NCBI GenBank assembly: GCA_013299045.1
Contig: JAAFJX010000007.1
Span: forward strand, 62,001-126,000
Direction: 5' to 3'
Length of the DNA stretch: 64,000 nucleotides
From: Cytophagales bacterium
GTDB taxonomy: Bacteria; Bacteroidota; Bacteroidia; Cytophagales; Bernardetiaceae
Both the position numbers and the translations under genes were made by a program. The notes below the pieces were generated by a model. It saw nothing but the letters and a program-made list of their open reading frames with translations. It searched no databases and was not told the DNA's origin. This document shows, piece after piece, positions 46,477-55,840 of this stretch. Positions within the stretch are counted from its first letter, which is position 1, and each line of letters opens with the position of its first letter.

Positions 46477-47819
46477 AACTCTGCTTGTGCTGCAAAATTT
46501 TGGGTGCGTCCTGTAGAAGTTCCAGAGTTCATCATACCCTCATACTTTTGCATGAGTAGGTAGCCTTCTATTTGCTGGAGTGTATCAAGCACCACACCAA
46601 TCATAATAAGGAGAGAGGTGCCACCATAAAACTGAGCAAACTGTGCATCTATGCCTGCCAAGCGTGCAAATGCTGGCATAACAGCAATCATTGTCAAGAA
46701 AATAGCACCAGGCAGGGTTATTAAGTCCACAATACGACCAATATATTCTGAAGTTTCTTCTCCTGGTTTCACACCTGGTATAAAACTACCGCCCTGCTTC
46801 ATATCTTCAGATATTTGAACAGGATTGATAGTAATAGCCGTGTAGAAAAATGTAAAGATGAGAATCAATAAACCAAAAGTAACATTGTACTGCCAACTAG
46901 CAAAGTCAGAGAATACAGTTGCAATGTAAACAGCAGTAGGATTACCTTCACCAATAAAAGCTTGCGCAACGAGTGCAGGAATAAACATCAGTGACTGAGC
47001 AAAGATGATAGGCATAACACCAGCCGAGTTTACTTTCAAAGGAATGTATGAACGCTGTTCACCAGCCATAACTTGGCGTTTTGCACCAGCACCAGCCACT
47101 TGCTTTGCATACTGAATTGGGATACGGCGAACGGCTTGTATGATAAGAACAACACCAACCACAACGAAGAACAAAGCAACGAGTTCTAATAGGAAAAGCA
47201 GTAAACCAGAGGTCTGCTTGCTCATGAACTCAGCTACCAATGAGCCAGGTAGCCTAGATACAATACCAATCATGATGAGCATAGAAATACCATTGCCAAT
47301 GCCTCGGTCAGTAATTTTTTCACCCAGCCACATACAGAAGACTGTACCACCAGTAAGAATAAGCATAGAGCATATCAGAAAGAGGGTCTGGTCAACCACA
47401 ATAGCCTCAGCTGGTACTGTTCCTTTGATATAGGCCACAGACTGACCAAGTGTAACCAAAATAGTTAGCCAGCGCGTTATTTGGTTTAAACGCTTGCGGC
47501 CGGACTCACCTTCCTTTTGCATCCGCTGAAAATAGGGTAAGGCCACTGTCAATAATTGAATGACAATAGATGCTGAAATATACGGCATGATACCCAGCGC
47601 AAAAACTGATGCTCTGTTAAAGGCACCGCCCAAGAGAACGTTCAGGAAGTTCAAAATGCCTACCGAATTTTCCGCAGCCAGCCGAGCTGGATCTACCCCC
47701 GGCAATACAATGAATGAGCCCAAGCGGAATATAACAAGCAACCCTACAGTCAACAAGATTCTATTCTTGAGTTCCTCTATTGAAAATATATTGCGGATTG
47801 TATCTATTAATTTTTTCAT
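46473..47819 (-). CDS. secY: Preprotein translocase channel subunit SecY
   Basis: Core of the Sec protein-export channel in the inner membrane. 448 residues with 10 hydrophobic helices; landmarks are RLGSFIVLPGVDP near residue 31 (plug-region start), GIMPYISASIVIQL near 76 and IPLKVNSAGVMPIIFA near 260, with the cytosolic loop EDMKQGGSFIPGVKPGEET near 340. It sits in its standard place between rplO and map. Unusually, a strong hairpin (47847-47883) lies in the 77-base gap after rplO and may set the ratio between ribosomal proteins and SecY. Confidence 0.97.
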   Translation of the reverse strand: MKKLIDTIRNIFSIEELKNRILLTVGLLVIFRLGSFIVLPGVDPARLAAENSVGILNFLNVLLGGAFNRASVFALGIMPYISASIVIQLLTVALPYFQRMQKEGESGRKRLNQITRWLTILVTLGQSVAYIKGTVPAEAIVVDQTLFLICSMLILTGGTVFCMWLGEKITDRGIGNGISMLIMIGIVSRLPGSLVAEFMSKQTSGLLLFLLELVALFFVVVGVVLIIQAVRRIPIQYAKQVAGAGAKRQVMAGEQRSYIPLKVNSAGVMPIIFAQSLMFIPALVAQAFIGEGNPTAVYIATVFSDFASWQYNVTFGLLILIFTFFYTAITINPVQISEDMKQGGSFIPGVKPGEETSEYIGRIVDLITLPGAIFLTMIAVMPAFARLAGIDAQFAQFYGGTSLLIMIGVVLDTLQQIEGYLLMQKYEGMMNSGTSTGRTQNFAAQAEL

Positions 47820-47846
47820 AGGTCAATTCTTTTAAAAATTGCGCAA

Positions 47847-47883
47847 TGCCGCCGTAATTCTATTTTGTAGAAACACGGCGGCA
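47847..47883 (-). promoter_or_regulatory. Strong intercistronic hairpin between rplO and secY
   Basis: TGCCGCCGT (47847-47855) and ACGGCGGCA (47875-47883) are exact reverse complements; the loop contains a second pairing, TTCTA/TAGAA. No T-run follows, so it is unlikely to be a simple terminator. It may be an RNase processing or stability element or an attenuation site before secY. Confidence 0.7.
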
Positions 47884-47896
47884 TAACTCTTTAAAA

Positions 47897-48343
47897 TTAA
47901 GCAATTTTGGTAGCCTTACCGCCAGCCTTTTGAATAGCTTCTTCGGCAGATTTAGAAAAAGCATGAGCAACCACTTCAACAGCTTTAGTGAGGCTGCCGC
48001 TTGCCAATACTTTAACTAATGTATTCTTACTCACCAAACCATTTTCTCTGAGCGTATCCACCGTTACAATGCTCAAATTTTTGGCTTCGGCCAGTTCGTG
48101 AATGACATTCAAGTTAATTGCCTTGTATTCTATGCGGTTTTCGTTTTTGAAACCAAACTTAGGCACACGGCGCTGTAAAGGCATTTGTCCGCCTTCAAAG
48201 CCTAGTTTACGAGAGTAACCAGAGCGCGATTTAGCGCCTTTGTGCCCGCGACGTGCAGTACCACCACCGCCAGAGCCCTGACCTCTACCGAGTCTTTTAT
48301 TATCCTTTGTTTTAACCGCAGGTTTGAGAGATTGTAAGTTCAT
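47897..48343 (-). CDS. rplO: 50S ribosomal protein L15
   Basis: 148 residues, standard length. The Gly-rich basic N-terminal arm (RLGRGQGSGGGGTARRGHKGAKSRSG, residues 18-43) reaches into the large subunit rRNA, and the C-terminal globular domain ends with KAGGKATKIA. Lies between rpmD and secY; the 46-base gap to rpmD holds a small hairpin (CTGCC-GCA-GGCAG, 48365-48377). Confidence 0.97.
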   Translation of the reverse strand: MNLQSLKPAVKTKDNKRLGRGQGSGGGGTARRGHKGAKSRSGYSRKLGFEGGQMPLQRRVPKFGFKNENRIEYKAINLNVIHELAEAKNLSIVTVDTLRENGLVSKNTLVKVLASGSLTKAVEVVAHAFSKSAEEAIQKAGGKATKIA

Positions 48344-48389
48344 TATTTCTTAGGCTTTTAGATACTGCCGCAGGCAGCATCGGTTTGCA

Positions 48390-48569
48390 TTAGATGTTTT
48401 CAACAACGACGAGGTGTACTACTTTGCGCACCATACCCATAATGGTAGGAGTGGCTTCATGTTCCACACTTCGGTTAATTTTATGAAGACCAAGAGCTTG
48501 GAGAGTCAGACGCTGACGCATAGGACGCTTGATGGTGCTTTTGGTTTGAGTGATTTTTATCTTAGCCAT
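48390..48569 (-). CDS. rpmD: 50S ribosomal protein L30
   Basis: 59 residues read from the minus strand: MAKIKITQTKSTIKRP, then RQRLTLQALGLHKINRSVEH and MVRKVVHLVVVENI. These are the L30 motifs (conserved IKR.P, LGL.K.N). It lies in its standard position between rpsE and rplO with gaps of 20 and 46 bases. The gene is short and easily missed. Confidence 0.95.
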   Translation of the reverse strand: MAKIKITQTKSTIKRPMRQRLTLQALGLHKINRSVEHEATPTIMGMVRKVVHLVVVENI

Positions 48570-48589
48570 GGGGGTAGAGCGTTTAGAAT

Positions 48590-49108
48590 TTAGCCATTAA
48601 ATACTTTAGATAGGCTCACACCGCGCTGTTGTGCTACTGCAATAGGCTCGCGCATACGCACCAGCGCATCAAAAGTAGCTTTTACCACGTTGTGTGGGTT
48701 TGATGAGCCATGCGACTTGGCCAAGACGTTTTTAATGCCAGCCACTTCCAAAACAGAGCGCATACCACCACCAGCAATTACACCAGTACCTGGCGTAGCG
48801 GGCTTTAGAAAAACACGTGAACCGCCAAATTTACCATGGTTTTCGTGCGGCACGGTGCCCTTAAAAATAGGTATTTTGATGAGATGCTTTTTAGCGTCAT
48901 CAATGGCTTTAGTAATGGCATCAGTAACCTCGGCGGCTTTGCCTAAACCGTATCCTACTACCCCGTTGAAGTCGCCTACCACTACAATAGCGGCAAAACT
49001 AAAACGGCGACCGCCTTTAACAACCTTTGCAACGCGGTTGATAGCCACAACGCGCTCTTTGAGGTCAATTTCGCTGGCTTTAACTTTCAAGTTCATTAAT
49101 TGAGTCAT
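48590..49108 (-). CDS. rpsE: 30S ribosomal protein S5
   Basis: 172 residues. The double-stranded-RNA-binding N-terminal domain reads [30 protein letters not shown] (about residues 17-46), followed by [14 protein letters not shown] and the C-terminal [22 protein letters not shown]. Contributes to decoding accuracy and mRNA entry. Normal place between rplR and rpmD. Confidence 0.97.
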   Translation of the reverse strand: MTQLMNLKVKASEIDLKERVVAINRVAKVVKGGRRFSFAAIVVVGDFNGVVGYGLGKAAEVTDAITKAIDDAKKHLIKIPIFKGTVPHENHGKFGGSRVFLKPATPGTGVIAGGGMRSVLEVAGIKNVLAKSHGSSNPHNVVKATFDALVRMREPIAVAQQRGVSLSKVFNG

Positions 49109-49132
49109 GTCTTTTCTAGCTTTTAGAATGGA

Positions 49133-49486
49133 TTAGAATGAAAGACCAGCTTCGCGTGCGCCTTCGGCCAATGCCTTTATTTTACCATGATATAAGAAAC
49201 CGCTACGGTCGAAAACTACCTTAGTGATACCCTTGGCCTTAGCTTTTTCAGCAACAGCGGCTCCCACTTTACGCGAGAGTTCAATGTTTACCGAATTTTT
49301 GCCGCCTAGCTCGCGCGAAGTTGCGCTTGCAAGCGTGGTGCCCTTTACGTCGTCAATAATTTGAGCGTAAATGGTTGAGTTGCTGCGATAAACTGACAAA
49401 CGCGGACGCTCAACAGTACCTGAAACTCTTTTGCGAATACGGTACTTGATGCTTGACCGTCTTTCTGCTTTACTAGTGTTCGCCAT
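49133..49486 (-). CDS. rplR: 50S ribosomal protein L18
   Basis: 117 residues; binds 5S r[23 protein letters not shown] near residue 23, and the C-terminal [28 protein letters not shown] are family signatures. Basic N-terminal tail present. Located between rplF and rpsE with 46- and 24-base gaps. Confidence 0.97.
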   Translation of the reverse strand: MANTSKAERRSSIKYRIRKRVSGTVERPRLSVYRSNSTIYAQIIDDVKGTTLASATSRELGGKNSVNIELSRKVGAAVAEKAKAKGITKVVFDRSGFLYHGKIKALAEGAREAGLSF

Positions 49487-49532
49487 TTTGATTTGATATT
49501 TTAAAATGATTTAAGCACACAAGCTTTTTAGT

Positions 49533-50096
49533 TTACTTCTTACCTTTACCAGCAGCTTTGCCAGCTTTACGACGGATAGCCTCACCTTCAAAGCGTACAC
49601 CTTTCCCTTTATAAGGCTCAACTTTACGAAGTGAGCGAATTTTGGCAGCAATATGACCAATAAGCTGTTTGTCAATACCTTGCAATGTAACGACAGGGTT
49701 TTTACCTTTGAGCGTTTCTGCGGATACTTTCAATTCAGATGGTATTTGCATATAAATACCGTGCGAATAGCCCAAGCTCATTTGCAGAACCTGGCCGTTC
49801 ACTTCGGCTTTGTAACCAACACCTACAAGTTCCAGTTTAACGGTGTAGCCATTAGTAACACCTTCAATCATGTTGGCAACCAATGCGCGATAAAGACCGT
49901 GCATAGACTTGTGTCTTTTTTGATTTGTAGGGCGGTCTATGGTGAGTTCGCCATCTTCGCGCTTTACCTCGATATCAGGGTCGACTACTTGTGAGAGTGT
50001 ACCTTTTGGGCCTTTTACAGTTATGACGTTCTTATCTGAAACTTCCAACTGAACGTTGCTTGGCACCACGACTGGCTTTTTACCTATTCTAGACAT
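49533..50096 (-). CDS. rplF: 50S ribosomal protein L6
   Basis: 187 residues in two similar domains. MSRIGKKPV at the start, NMIEGVTNGYTVKLELVGVGYKAEVNGQ near 75-102, and the C-terminal KVEPYKGKGVRFEGEAIRRKAGKAAGKGKK contacting 23S rRNA. Slightly long Lys-rich C-terminus; otherwise ordinary. Confidence 0.97.
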   Translation of the reverse strand: MSRIGKKPVVVPSNVQLEVSDKNVITVKGPKGTLSQVVDPDIEVKREDGELTIDRPTNQKRHKSMHGLYRALVANMIEGVTNGYTVKLELVGVGYKAEVNGQVLQMSLGYSHGIYMQIPSELKVSAETLKGKNPVVTLQGIDKQLIGHIAAKIRSLRKVEPYKGKGVRFEGEAIRRKAGKAAGKGKK

Positions 50097-50124
50097 GAGC
50101 TTCTTCCTTTTGGAGTGTTATAGA

Positions 50125-50523
50125 TTAATAAACGTAACAGAGTACTTCGCCTCCAATATTTTCAGTACGTGCTTCTTTATCCGTCATCAAACCTTTTGAG
50201 GTAGAGATGATGGCAATACCCAAACCGTTAAGAATACGTGGCAGCTCGGTAGCCTTCACGTATTGGCGCAAACCTGGTGTACTTACACGCTGTATATGCG
50301 TAATGGCAGAGGCGCGTGTAGCTGGGTTAAATTTAAGGGCTATTTTGATGCTTTTCTTGAGGTCAGCCTCTTCAAATTTATAGCCTTGTATGTAGCCTTT
50401 ATCATAGAGGATTTTAGTCATGGCCTTTTTCACGTTAGAAGAAGGCACTTCTACAATCCTTTTATTGGCCATGATACCGTTTCTGATGCGTGTGAGAAAG
50501 TCCGCTATTGGATCAGTTACCAT
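50125..50523 (-). CDS. rpsH: 30S ribosomal protein S8
   Basis: 132 residues. N-terminal DPIADFLTRIRNG and C-terminal GLGIAIISTSKGLMTDKEARTENIGGEVLCYVY are diagnostic. Early-binding 16S rRNA protein; in enterobacteria it also represses the spc operon through an rplE-region site, but I did not find that site here. Confidence 0.97.
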   Translation of the reverse strand: MVTDPIADFLTRIRNGIMANKRIVEVPSSNVKKAMTKILYDKGYIQGYKFEEADLKKSIKIALKFNPATRASAITHIQRVSTPGLRQYVKATELPRILNGLGIAIISTSKGLMTDKEARTENIGGEVLCYVY

Positions 50524-50569
50524 TTTGCTAATTTAATTTTATTTTGTTCAGACAACTATTGAAACAATG

Positions 50570-50857
50570 TTACCAGCTAGATTTAGTTACCCCCGGTATT
50601 TTACCTTCAGAAGCCATTGTTCTGAACATGATACGCGATAAACCGAAACGACGCATATAGCCTTTAGGACGGCCAGTGAGTCTGCAACGATTTTTGAGGC
50701 GAACAGGCGAAGAGTTCTTAGGAAGCCTGTCCAACTCTGCTTGTGCGTCTATGTCGCCTTGAAGTACACGTGCTTTGAGCGCCTTTCTGCGTTCTGCAAA
50801 CACAGCTACGAGTCTTACTCTTTTGAGGCCACGTGCTTTAACGGATTCTTTTGCCAT
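50570..50857 (-). CDS. rpsN: 30S ribosomal protein S14 (zinc-free type)
   Basis: 95 residues. [23 protein letters not shown] near residues 57-79 is the family signature. It lacks the paired CxxC zinc motifs, so it is the longer C-minus form. Located between rplE and rpsH. Confidence 0.96.
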   Translation of the reverse strand: MAKESVKARGLKRVRLVAVFAERRKALKARVLQGDIDAQAELDRLPKNSSPVRLKNRCRLTGRPKGYMRRFGLSRIMFRTMASEGKIPGVTKSSW

Positions 50858-50883
50858 GATTTTTTGAAAATTTGAGCTGTGAA

Positions 50884-51432
50884 TTAACGTTGACGGAACG
50901 GAAGACCAAGTGCTTTGAGAAGCGCGTAACTTTCTTCGTCTGTCTGGGCAGTTGTTACGAAAGTAATATCAAAACCAGAGATTTGCTTGACTTTGTCAAT
51001 GCTAATTTCCGGGAAAATGATTTGCTCACGGATACCTAAGGTATAGTTGCCACGACCGTCGAAGCCTTTGTCGTTGATGCCTTTAAAGTCTCTTACACGT
51101 GGTAATGAAACAGTTGTGAGGCGGTCCAAAAACTCAAACATATAGCTACCGCGCAGGGTTACTTTAGCACCAATGGCCATGTCTTCACGCAATTTGAAGT
51201 TTGAAATAGCTTTGCGTGAGCGTGTAGCAACTGCTCTCTGACCTGTGATAAGGCCAAGTTCTTCTATGGCAGTATCAATCATTTTTTTATCGCCGACTGC
51301 CTCGCCAACGCCACGATTGATTGCAATTTTTAACAAGCGCGGCACTTGCATCACGCTTTTGTATTTGAACTGTTCCATCAGAGCCGGAACGACGTTTTTC
51401 AGATACTTTTCTTTAAGCCTAGTAGTTGCCAT
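50884..51432 (-). CDS. rplE: 50S ribosomal protein L5
   Basis: 182 residues; binds 5S rRNA and contacts the P-site t[19 protein letters not shown] near residue 29, [20 protein letters not shown] near 70, and the C-terminal [27 protein letters not shown] are all present. It follows rplX by 5 bases. Confidence 0.97.
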   Translation of the reverse strand: MATTRLKEKYLKNVVPALMEQFKYKSVMQVPRLLKIAINRGVGEAVGDKKMIDTAIEELGLITGQRAVATRSRKAISNFKLREDMAIGAKVTLRGSYMFEFLDRLTTVSLPRVRDFKGINDKGFDGRGNYTLGIREQIIFPEISIDKVKQISGFDITFVTTAQTDEESYALLKALGLPFRQR

Positions 51433-51437
51433 CTTGA

Positions 51438-51803
51438 TTACTTGTTAGGAATAACTTGACCACTTTTTTTAGCGTAACGCTCGTATTTGCCTTCTGCATT
51501 TTTGCGGCGGCCAATGCGTGTACCAGCATTTTTTGCATCTGGTTCAGCGCTTGGGTCTATCACCATGAGCTTAGAGAGGTAAAGCGGCGCTTCTTTTTCT
51601 ACGATACCGCCGTCTGGGCGTTGTGCAGTAGCTTTTATGTGCCTTTTAACGATAGCCACACCTTCTACAATAGCGCGCTGTGTTTTAGGATAAACCTTTA
51701 CCACAGTTCCTTTAGCGCCTTTATGATTACCCGAAATAACTACTACAGAATCGCCTTTGCGGATGTGTAATTTTGTAGGGGGAGTTGTTGTTTTCTTGTT
51801 CAT
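51438..51803 (-). CDS. rplX: 50S ribosomal protein L24
   Basis: 121 residues, a few longer than usual at both ends. The KOW motif [26 protein letters not shown] is at about residues 14-39; [17 protein letters not shown] is also typical. An assembly initiator of the large subunit. Spacing is 14 bases after rplN and 5 before rplE. Confidence 0.96.
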   Translation of the reverse strand: MNKKTTTPPTKLHIRKGDSVVVISGNHKGAKGTVVKVYPKTQRAIVEGVAIVKRHIKATAQRPDGGIVEKEAPLYLSKLMVIDPSAEPDAKNAGTRIGRRKNAEGKYERYAKKSGQVIPNK

Positions 51804-51817
51804 GACTGCCTTAGGGT

Positions 51818-52186
51818 TTAGAGCACTTCGGGTGCAAGCGAAACGATTTTCATGAATTGTTTTTCGCGAAGTTCACGCGCCACGGGGCCAAAGATACGCG
51901 TTCCACGTGGTTCGTTTTGAGCATTGAGCAATACTGCTGCATTTTCTTCAAAACGGATATAAGAACCATCTTTACGACGGATTTCTTTTTTGGTACGTAC
52001 GACTACTGCCTTAGAAACTGTACCTTTCTTGATACCACCTGAGGGGATAGCAGACTTGACAGTAACTACGATTTTGTCGCCAACTGAGGCGTAACGCTTA
52101 CCTGAGCCACCTAGTACTCTGATGCAGAGTACCTCTTTTGCGCCGCTATTATCGGCTACGTTCAATCTTGATTCTTGCTGTATCAT
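51818..52186 (-). CDS. rplN: 50S ribosomal protein L14
   Basis: 122 residues. [46 protein letters not shown] and [15 protein letters not shown] are the conserved blocks. Forms part of the inter-subunit bridge. Normal place between rpsQ and rplX. Confidence 0.98.
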   Translation of the reverse strand: MIQQESRLNVADNSGAKEVLCIRVLGGSGKRYASVGDKIVVTVKSAIPSGGIKKGTVSKAVVVRTKKEIRRKDGSYIRFEENAAVLLNAQNEPRGTRIFGPVARELREKQFMKIVSLAPEVL

Positions 52187-52207
52187 AGCTTTGTGGGTGG
52201 TTTAGGG

Positions 52208-52471
52208 TTACTTAGCGCGTTCTATGATTTCTACTAAACGCCAGCGCTTGAGTTTGCTCAGGGGGCGTGTTTCCATGATGCGCACTTTGTCGCCAATATT
52301 GCACTCGTTTTTTTCGTCGTGTGCCATGAACTTGCTCGTACGCTTCAAATATTTGCCATAGAGTGGGTGCTTTTCGCGACGCTCTATAGTTACTACAATA
52401 GACTGCTGCATTTTGTTGCTAACAACTATCCCTACTCTTTCTTTTCGGGTGCTTCTTTCGGGTGTTTCCAT
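52208..52471 (-). CDS. rpsQ: 30S ribosomal protein S17
   Basis: 87 residues. [42 protein letters not shown] (about residues 11-52) and [20 protein letters not shown] at the C-terminus are diagnostic. 45 bases after rpmC. Confidence 0.97.
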   Translation of the reverse strand: METPERSTRKERVGIVVSNKMQQSIVVTIERREKHPLYGKYLKRTSKFMAHDEKNECNIGDKVRIMETRPLSKLKRWRLVEIIERAK

Positions 52472-52516
52472 TGTCTTTTGTGAAAGATACTTTCGTTTCT
52501 GGAGTTAAAGGATTAT

Positions 52517-52726
52517 TTAAGCAAGTTTAGCAACAACTTTGGCGTTGCGTGTGCCTTGTTCGGTTTTGAGGCGAGCCACTAGGCGGCGCGTTATGCGTAT
52601 AGTCATTGGGTTTTGAAGTGGCGTTACGCGGTGGTCAAATTCCAATGAATGCAGAATAGAGGTCTCTTCTTTGATTTTAGTAGCTAAGTCGGTGTCGCTG
52701 AGCTGACGGATATCGCTATTTTTCAT
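52517..52726 (-). CDS. rpmC: 50S ribosomal protein L29
   Basis: 69 residues forming two helices: [51 protein letters not shown]. The LE.L.F.....L.NP....R.R...AR pattern is that of L29. It lies at the nascent-chain exit tunnel. Gaps of 12 and 45 bases to rplP and rpsQ. Confidence 0.96.
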   Translation of the reverse strand: MKNSDIRQLSDTDLATKIKEETSILHSLEFDHRVTPLQNPMTIRITRRLVARLKTEQGTRNAKVVAKLA

Positions 52727-52738
52727 GGTGCTTCGAGT

Positions 52739-53164
52739 TTATTCGGTGAAGTCCGGACGTTCAGAAATTTTGACTTTGATAGGGAGCTTCTGCGCAGCCA
52801 AATGCAAAGACTGCATTGCCAGCTCGCGGCTAACGCCACCTATTTCAAACATAATTGTACCTGGCTTAATAACTGCCACCCAGTATTCAGGCGCACCCTT
52901 ACCTTTACCCATACGTACCTCAGCAGGTTTGCGTGTAACGGGTTTGTCGGGAAAAATGCGAATCCAAACCTGGCCTTGACGCTTCATTTGGCGGGTCATC
53001 GCGATACGAGCCGCTTCAATTTGGCGCGAAGTAATCCAAGCTGGCTCTAAAGCCTTGATACCGAAATCACCAAAAGCAATTTCATGACCGCGTGTGGCCA
53101 AGCCCGCTGTACGGCTTCTTTCTTTGTGGCGTTTTCTATAAGTTACTCTCTTAGGCTGTAACAT
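52739..53164 (-). CDS. rplP: 50S ribosomal protein L16, first gene of this block
   Basis: 141 residues. [16 protein letters not shown] at the start, the long conserved [16 protein letters not shown]-like stretch (here [15 protein letters not shown]), [37 protein letters not shown], and [11 protein letters not shown]. In nearly all bacteria rpsC lies directly upstream; here there is no frame for about 400 bases, and a promoter with perfect spacing (53385-53415) replaces it. So this block has its own transcription start. Confidence 0.97.
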   Translation of the reverse strand: MLQPKRVTYRKRHKERSRTAGLATRGHEIAFGDFGIKALEPAWITSRQIEAARIAMTRQMKRQGQVWIRIFPDKPVTRKPAEVRMGKGKGAPEYWVAVIKPGTIMFEIGGVSRELAMQSLHLAAQKLPIKVKISERPDFTE

Positions 53165-53562
53165 AGCGTTTTACTCGTTTTTTTATGCAACAATTAAAGC
53201 ACACCGCTGCCGAAGCAAGAATGCGACTCTGGTAATACCCTCAAAAAAATCAATTCAATAAATGAATTTGACGTATTGCGTTTTAGATTTCTTTGTTGCG
53301 ACTTATGAATGTGCTTAGACAGACACAGTTTCGCGGGGGAAGTTTAAGCGCTTATAAATACTACTGTCGCTCTTAACGTGGGTGCAAAAGTACTACAACT
53401 TTTTGTCTTTGCAAATTTATGTTCTAATATTTTTCAATTTTCTTTATATTTTTTTAAAATTAGGTTACAGTTCAGCACAAAGGCGCTTTTACGCTTACAG
53501 TAATCTATGTCCACCCCAAACAAATGCAAAATAACTTTATGCTTCATACTGCCGCCATACAC
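53165..53562. other. Leader and promoter region of the rplP block
   Basis: About 400 bases with no gene. It holds the rplP promoter and a predicted leader of roughly 210 bases (53165-53378). I looked for an rpsC remnant and for a ribosomal-protein-binding fold in the leader and recognised neither. Confidence 0.55.
53385..53415 (-). promoter_or_regulatory. Promoter of the rplP-map block
   Basis: On the minus strand TTTG (53412-53415), exactly 19 bases, then TACTTTTG (53385-53392): the full Bacteroidota consensus. Predicted start near 53378. A second TAAATTTG overlaps the upstream element (53412-53419). Confidence 0.75.
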
Positions 53563-54603
53563 CTATTTCACCACCAAGTCATAGTTTTTGACGAACCACT
53601 CCTGGTCTTTCCAGGCCATGCACGAGAGCTTGTCCTCCGCGCAGTATTCTAGTGGCACTTGCGCCTCCAAATGAAAACTTTGCCGCTTTTGGCTCTCATC
53701 GTTGTAAACAAGCAACTGCGTGAAACCCTCGCCACGATAGGTATAAATTACAAAAATAGGTTTCCCTTTCATTTTGAGCAGGCGTGAGTAGCCGAAAGAA
53801 TTTTTACGCCATTTTCTATAAGTCCGTGGCGCATTGTAGTAGGTGATGCTGTCGCGTAAATCTTTTTCGGCAAATTTAATGGATTCTTTGGCTTCACCTT
53901 GCAGGTCATAGACTTCTATTTTGTTGTCAAAGGCATTCAAGATGTAGAGGTTTTCGCCCTCAAGAACCGTAGAAAAAGGCAAACCCATCATATCTACATA
54001 GCCCTCAATCAGATAGCTTGGTGCTTTGGCAAAACTCTTGACGTACTCACCTTTCTGATTAAAAATACTGATTTGCTGCATATTTTTGAAGTCTTTGGGA
54101 TTCGCCTGCTGGTTAGTAGTCGTTGCTATAAAGAATTGTTTACTGGGCGCGTGGTAATGAAAACAGCTACTTCCCTCATGAAAGGCCAAGCCAGGCGGGA
54201 GTTTAAACTTTAGCGTTCCTTTGAACTCGCCTTTAGGGCTCATATAAACCACCTGATTCAGGTAACCGTAGAGCAAAGCCATCACGTCTTCAACGAGCAG
54301 AGCTGCATCAAAATGGTTACCGGGCAGAAAATGATACCCTGCTTCGTTGGTAGCAAAATTATTGATAAGTGCGCCCTTTTTAGTGAATAAAAACACGCGC
54401 TGTATCATTACATCTGGGAAAAGTACTAAATCCTTGTAGTTGTAAACGGTACTTGCTCCACTCAAAACAAGGGAATCCGAGGTAATTTGCAGGCTATCGG
54501 TCAGTTTGAGCTCAAAAACATCTGTACTTTCTGAAACAGTGCCAGGGCTACCGCAGCCCAAAAGCAGTGCACAGAGGCATAAAAGAAGAAAATATTGGGT
54601 CAT
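53563..54603 (-). CDS. Lipoprotein, 6-bladed beta-propeller type (second of the peptide cassette)
   Basis: Function unknown. 346 residues beginning with a lipoprotein signal (MTQYFLLLCLCALLLGC, lipid-bearing Cys17). The body is made of repeated four-strand units with hydrophobic-aromatic spacing (GALINNFATNEAGYHFLPGN, YLNQVVYMSPKGEFKGTLKF, QISIFNQKGEYVKSFAKAP, YILNAFDNKIEVYDLQGEA), the look of the 6-bladed beta-propeller lipoproteins (BF3164/DUF5128 sort) of Bacteroidota. Outer-membrane or periplasmic location expected. It follows the first lipoprotein gene by 13 bases, so they are co-transcribed and perhaps form a pair. Confidence 0.7.
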   Translation of the reverse strand: MTQYFLLLCLCALLLGCGSPGTVSESTDVFELKLTDSLQITSDSLVLSGASTVYNYKDLVLFPDVMIQRVFLFTKKGALINNFATNEAGYHFLPGNHFDAALLVEDVMALLYGYLNQVVYMSPKGEFKGTLKFKLPPGLAFHEGSSCFHYHAPSKQFFIATTTNQQANPKDFKNMQQISIFNQKGEYVKSFAKAPSYLIEGYVDMMGLPFSTVLEGENLYILNAFDNKIEVYDLQGEAKESIKFAEKDLRDSITYYNAPRTYRKWRKNSFGYSRLLKMKGKPIFVIYTYRGEGFTQLLVYNDESQKRQSFHLEAQVPLEYCAEDKLSCMAWKDQEWFVKNYDLVVK

Positions 54604-54616
54604 GTCGGTTTATTTT

Positions 54617-55804
54617 TTAGCGGCTGCGGAGCTCCCAAACGTATAGCTTTTGGGGTGCTACTGGTGATAGTTGATAAATGCGGTTGTTGCGAAACACAGG
54701 AAAGGCGTATGATTCAGGAATCAAGGCTTGCTCAAAGTAAGTGTTGCTTTTTTCGTCGTAATGAACCACCATGATGTTGCGCGCTTTGCCTTCTGAATTT
54801 TTTACGTCCATATAAAACATAGTAAAGCCGCTCTCTGCATTATTGATAGAACAGTTTTGGTAGCCATTCAGCGTGTTTTCCCTCAGTTCGTAGATATACT
54901 CACTTGTTTGGGTTCTGGGCCTAATAAGTTTTTCCTTGGCTTTGTGCTCTTTTATACTATCATCAAGCACGTACTGGCTTTTAAAATAATCCAAGGATAC
55001 TTTAACAGCTGTTATCTTTCTACTTTTGTTCAGTTTATAGATATATGGCGTTTGGCAATGCGTAAAAAAAACAACTTCATTATCTGAGTCATAACGCGCT
55101 ACGATGCCCCTTCCATCTGTACGATTAAGTAAATTTGTCGCATAAGATTTTAACTCAAAAATAGGCTCTAAGTGCATATTTTTCAGATTAAACCAGCCAA
55201 GACCTGCTATTTCGTAACGCTTTTTTATCGTCTTCTTAGCAAAACGGAAAAGATACTTTTCACGCTCATACGTAACAAGTACGCGTTCATTGCATTCGTC
55301 ATAGTAATTATATACAAAAAGTCTTAAAAAAACGATACTGTTATACGTTTTGATGTAACTTTTAATTTCTTTGTCCTTTGTTTCCAAGAGCAGCCCATTT
55401 TGGTTAAAATGATACAATCTAGGCTGCGGAGAATTTGTAAATAAGTGTAATCCTTCATCAGAAAACATTGTATTGTAGTAAAGAGTATCTGGCTCATCTG
55501 TTTTAATTATCTGATTAATAATGCAGTAAGGCTCATTAATAACAGACTTACCTAAAGTATCAAAAATGATATGCTTTCCTGTGCCATACTCAGTAAAAAA
55601 AAGCATATTATCTGTAGCAAACGCCCCCCCAGTAGGAATAAATAGCTCTCTATTAATGATTGAACTTACATCAAAACTATCTACCAAAACAAAAGTGCGG
55701 TCATTGCTCCATGTTGCATCAGGTTTATATGTAATGGTTTGTTGTTTTTTGCTACAACTGGCGAATAGTGATACAATCAATGTAAAAAGAAAAAAGCGGC
55801 GCAT
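54617..55804 (-). CDS. Lipoprotein, propeller-like, first after the secreted peptide
   Basis: Not assigned to a named family with certainty. From the ATG at 55804 (MRRFFLFTLIVSLFASC) it has 395 residues; ATG 55810 adds two. Signal with lipobox FASC, Cys17. The rest is beta-rich with Tyr/Phe-rich strands (FATDNMLFFTEYGTGKHIIFDTLGKS, RLYHFNQNGLLLETKDKE, EVVFFTHCQTPYIYKLNKS), consistent with a beta-propeller; its neighbour and its C-terminal YQLSPVAPQKLYVWEL resemble DUF4221/BF3164-type proteins. It begins 107 bases after the secreted-peptide gene, with a 8-bp-stem hairpin between them, and leads into the second lipoprotein gene 13 bases on. More AT-rich than its neighbours by eye. Confidence 0.65.
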   Translation of the reverse strand: MRRFFLFTLIVSLFASCSKKQQTITYKPDATWSNDRTFVLVDSFDVSSIINRELFIPTGGAFATDNMLFFTEYGTGKHIIFDTLGKSVINEPYCIINQIIKTDEPDTLYYNTMFSDEGLHLFTNSPQPRLYHFNQNGLLLETKDKEIKSYIKTYNSIVFLRLFVYNYYDECNERVLVTYEREKYLFRFAKKTIKKRYEIAGLGWFNLKNMHLEPIFELKSYATNLLNRTDGRGIVARYDSDNEVVFFTHCQTPYIYKLNKSRKITAVKVSLDYFKSQYVLDDSIKEHKAKEKLIRPRTQTSEYIYELRENTLNGYQNCSINNAESGFTMFYMDVKNSEGKARNIMVVHYDEKSNTYFEQALIPESYAFPVFRNNRIYQLSPVAPQKLYVWELRSR

Positions 55805-55840
55805 ATCCAAAATAATTCAGTTTTTGAGGGTTGAGAATGA

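Noticed and set aside
53165-53562. rpsC remnant upstream of rplP
   Set aside because: No S3 C-terminal motif in any frame; only promoter and leader sequence.
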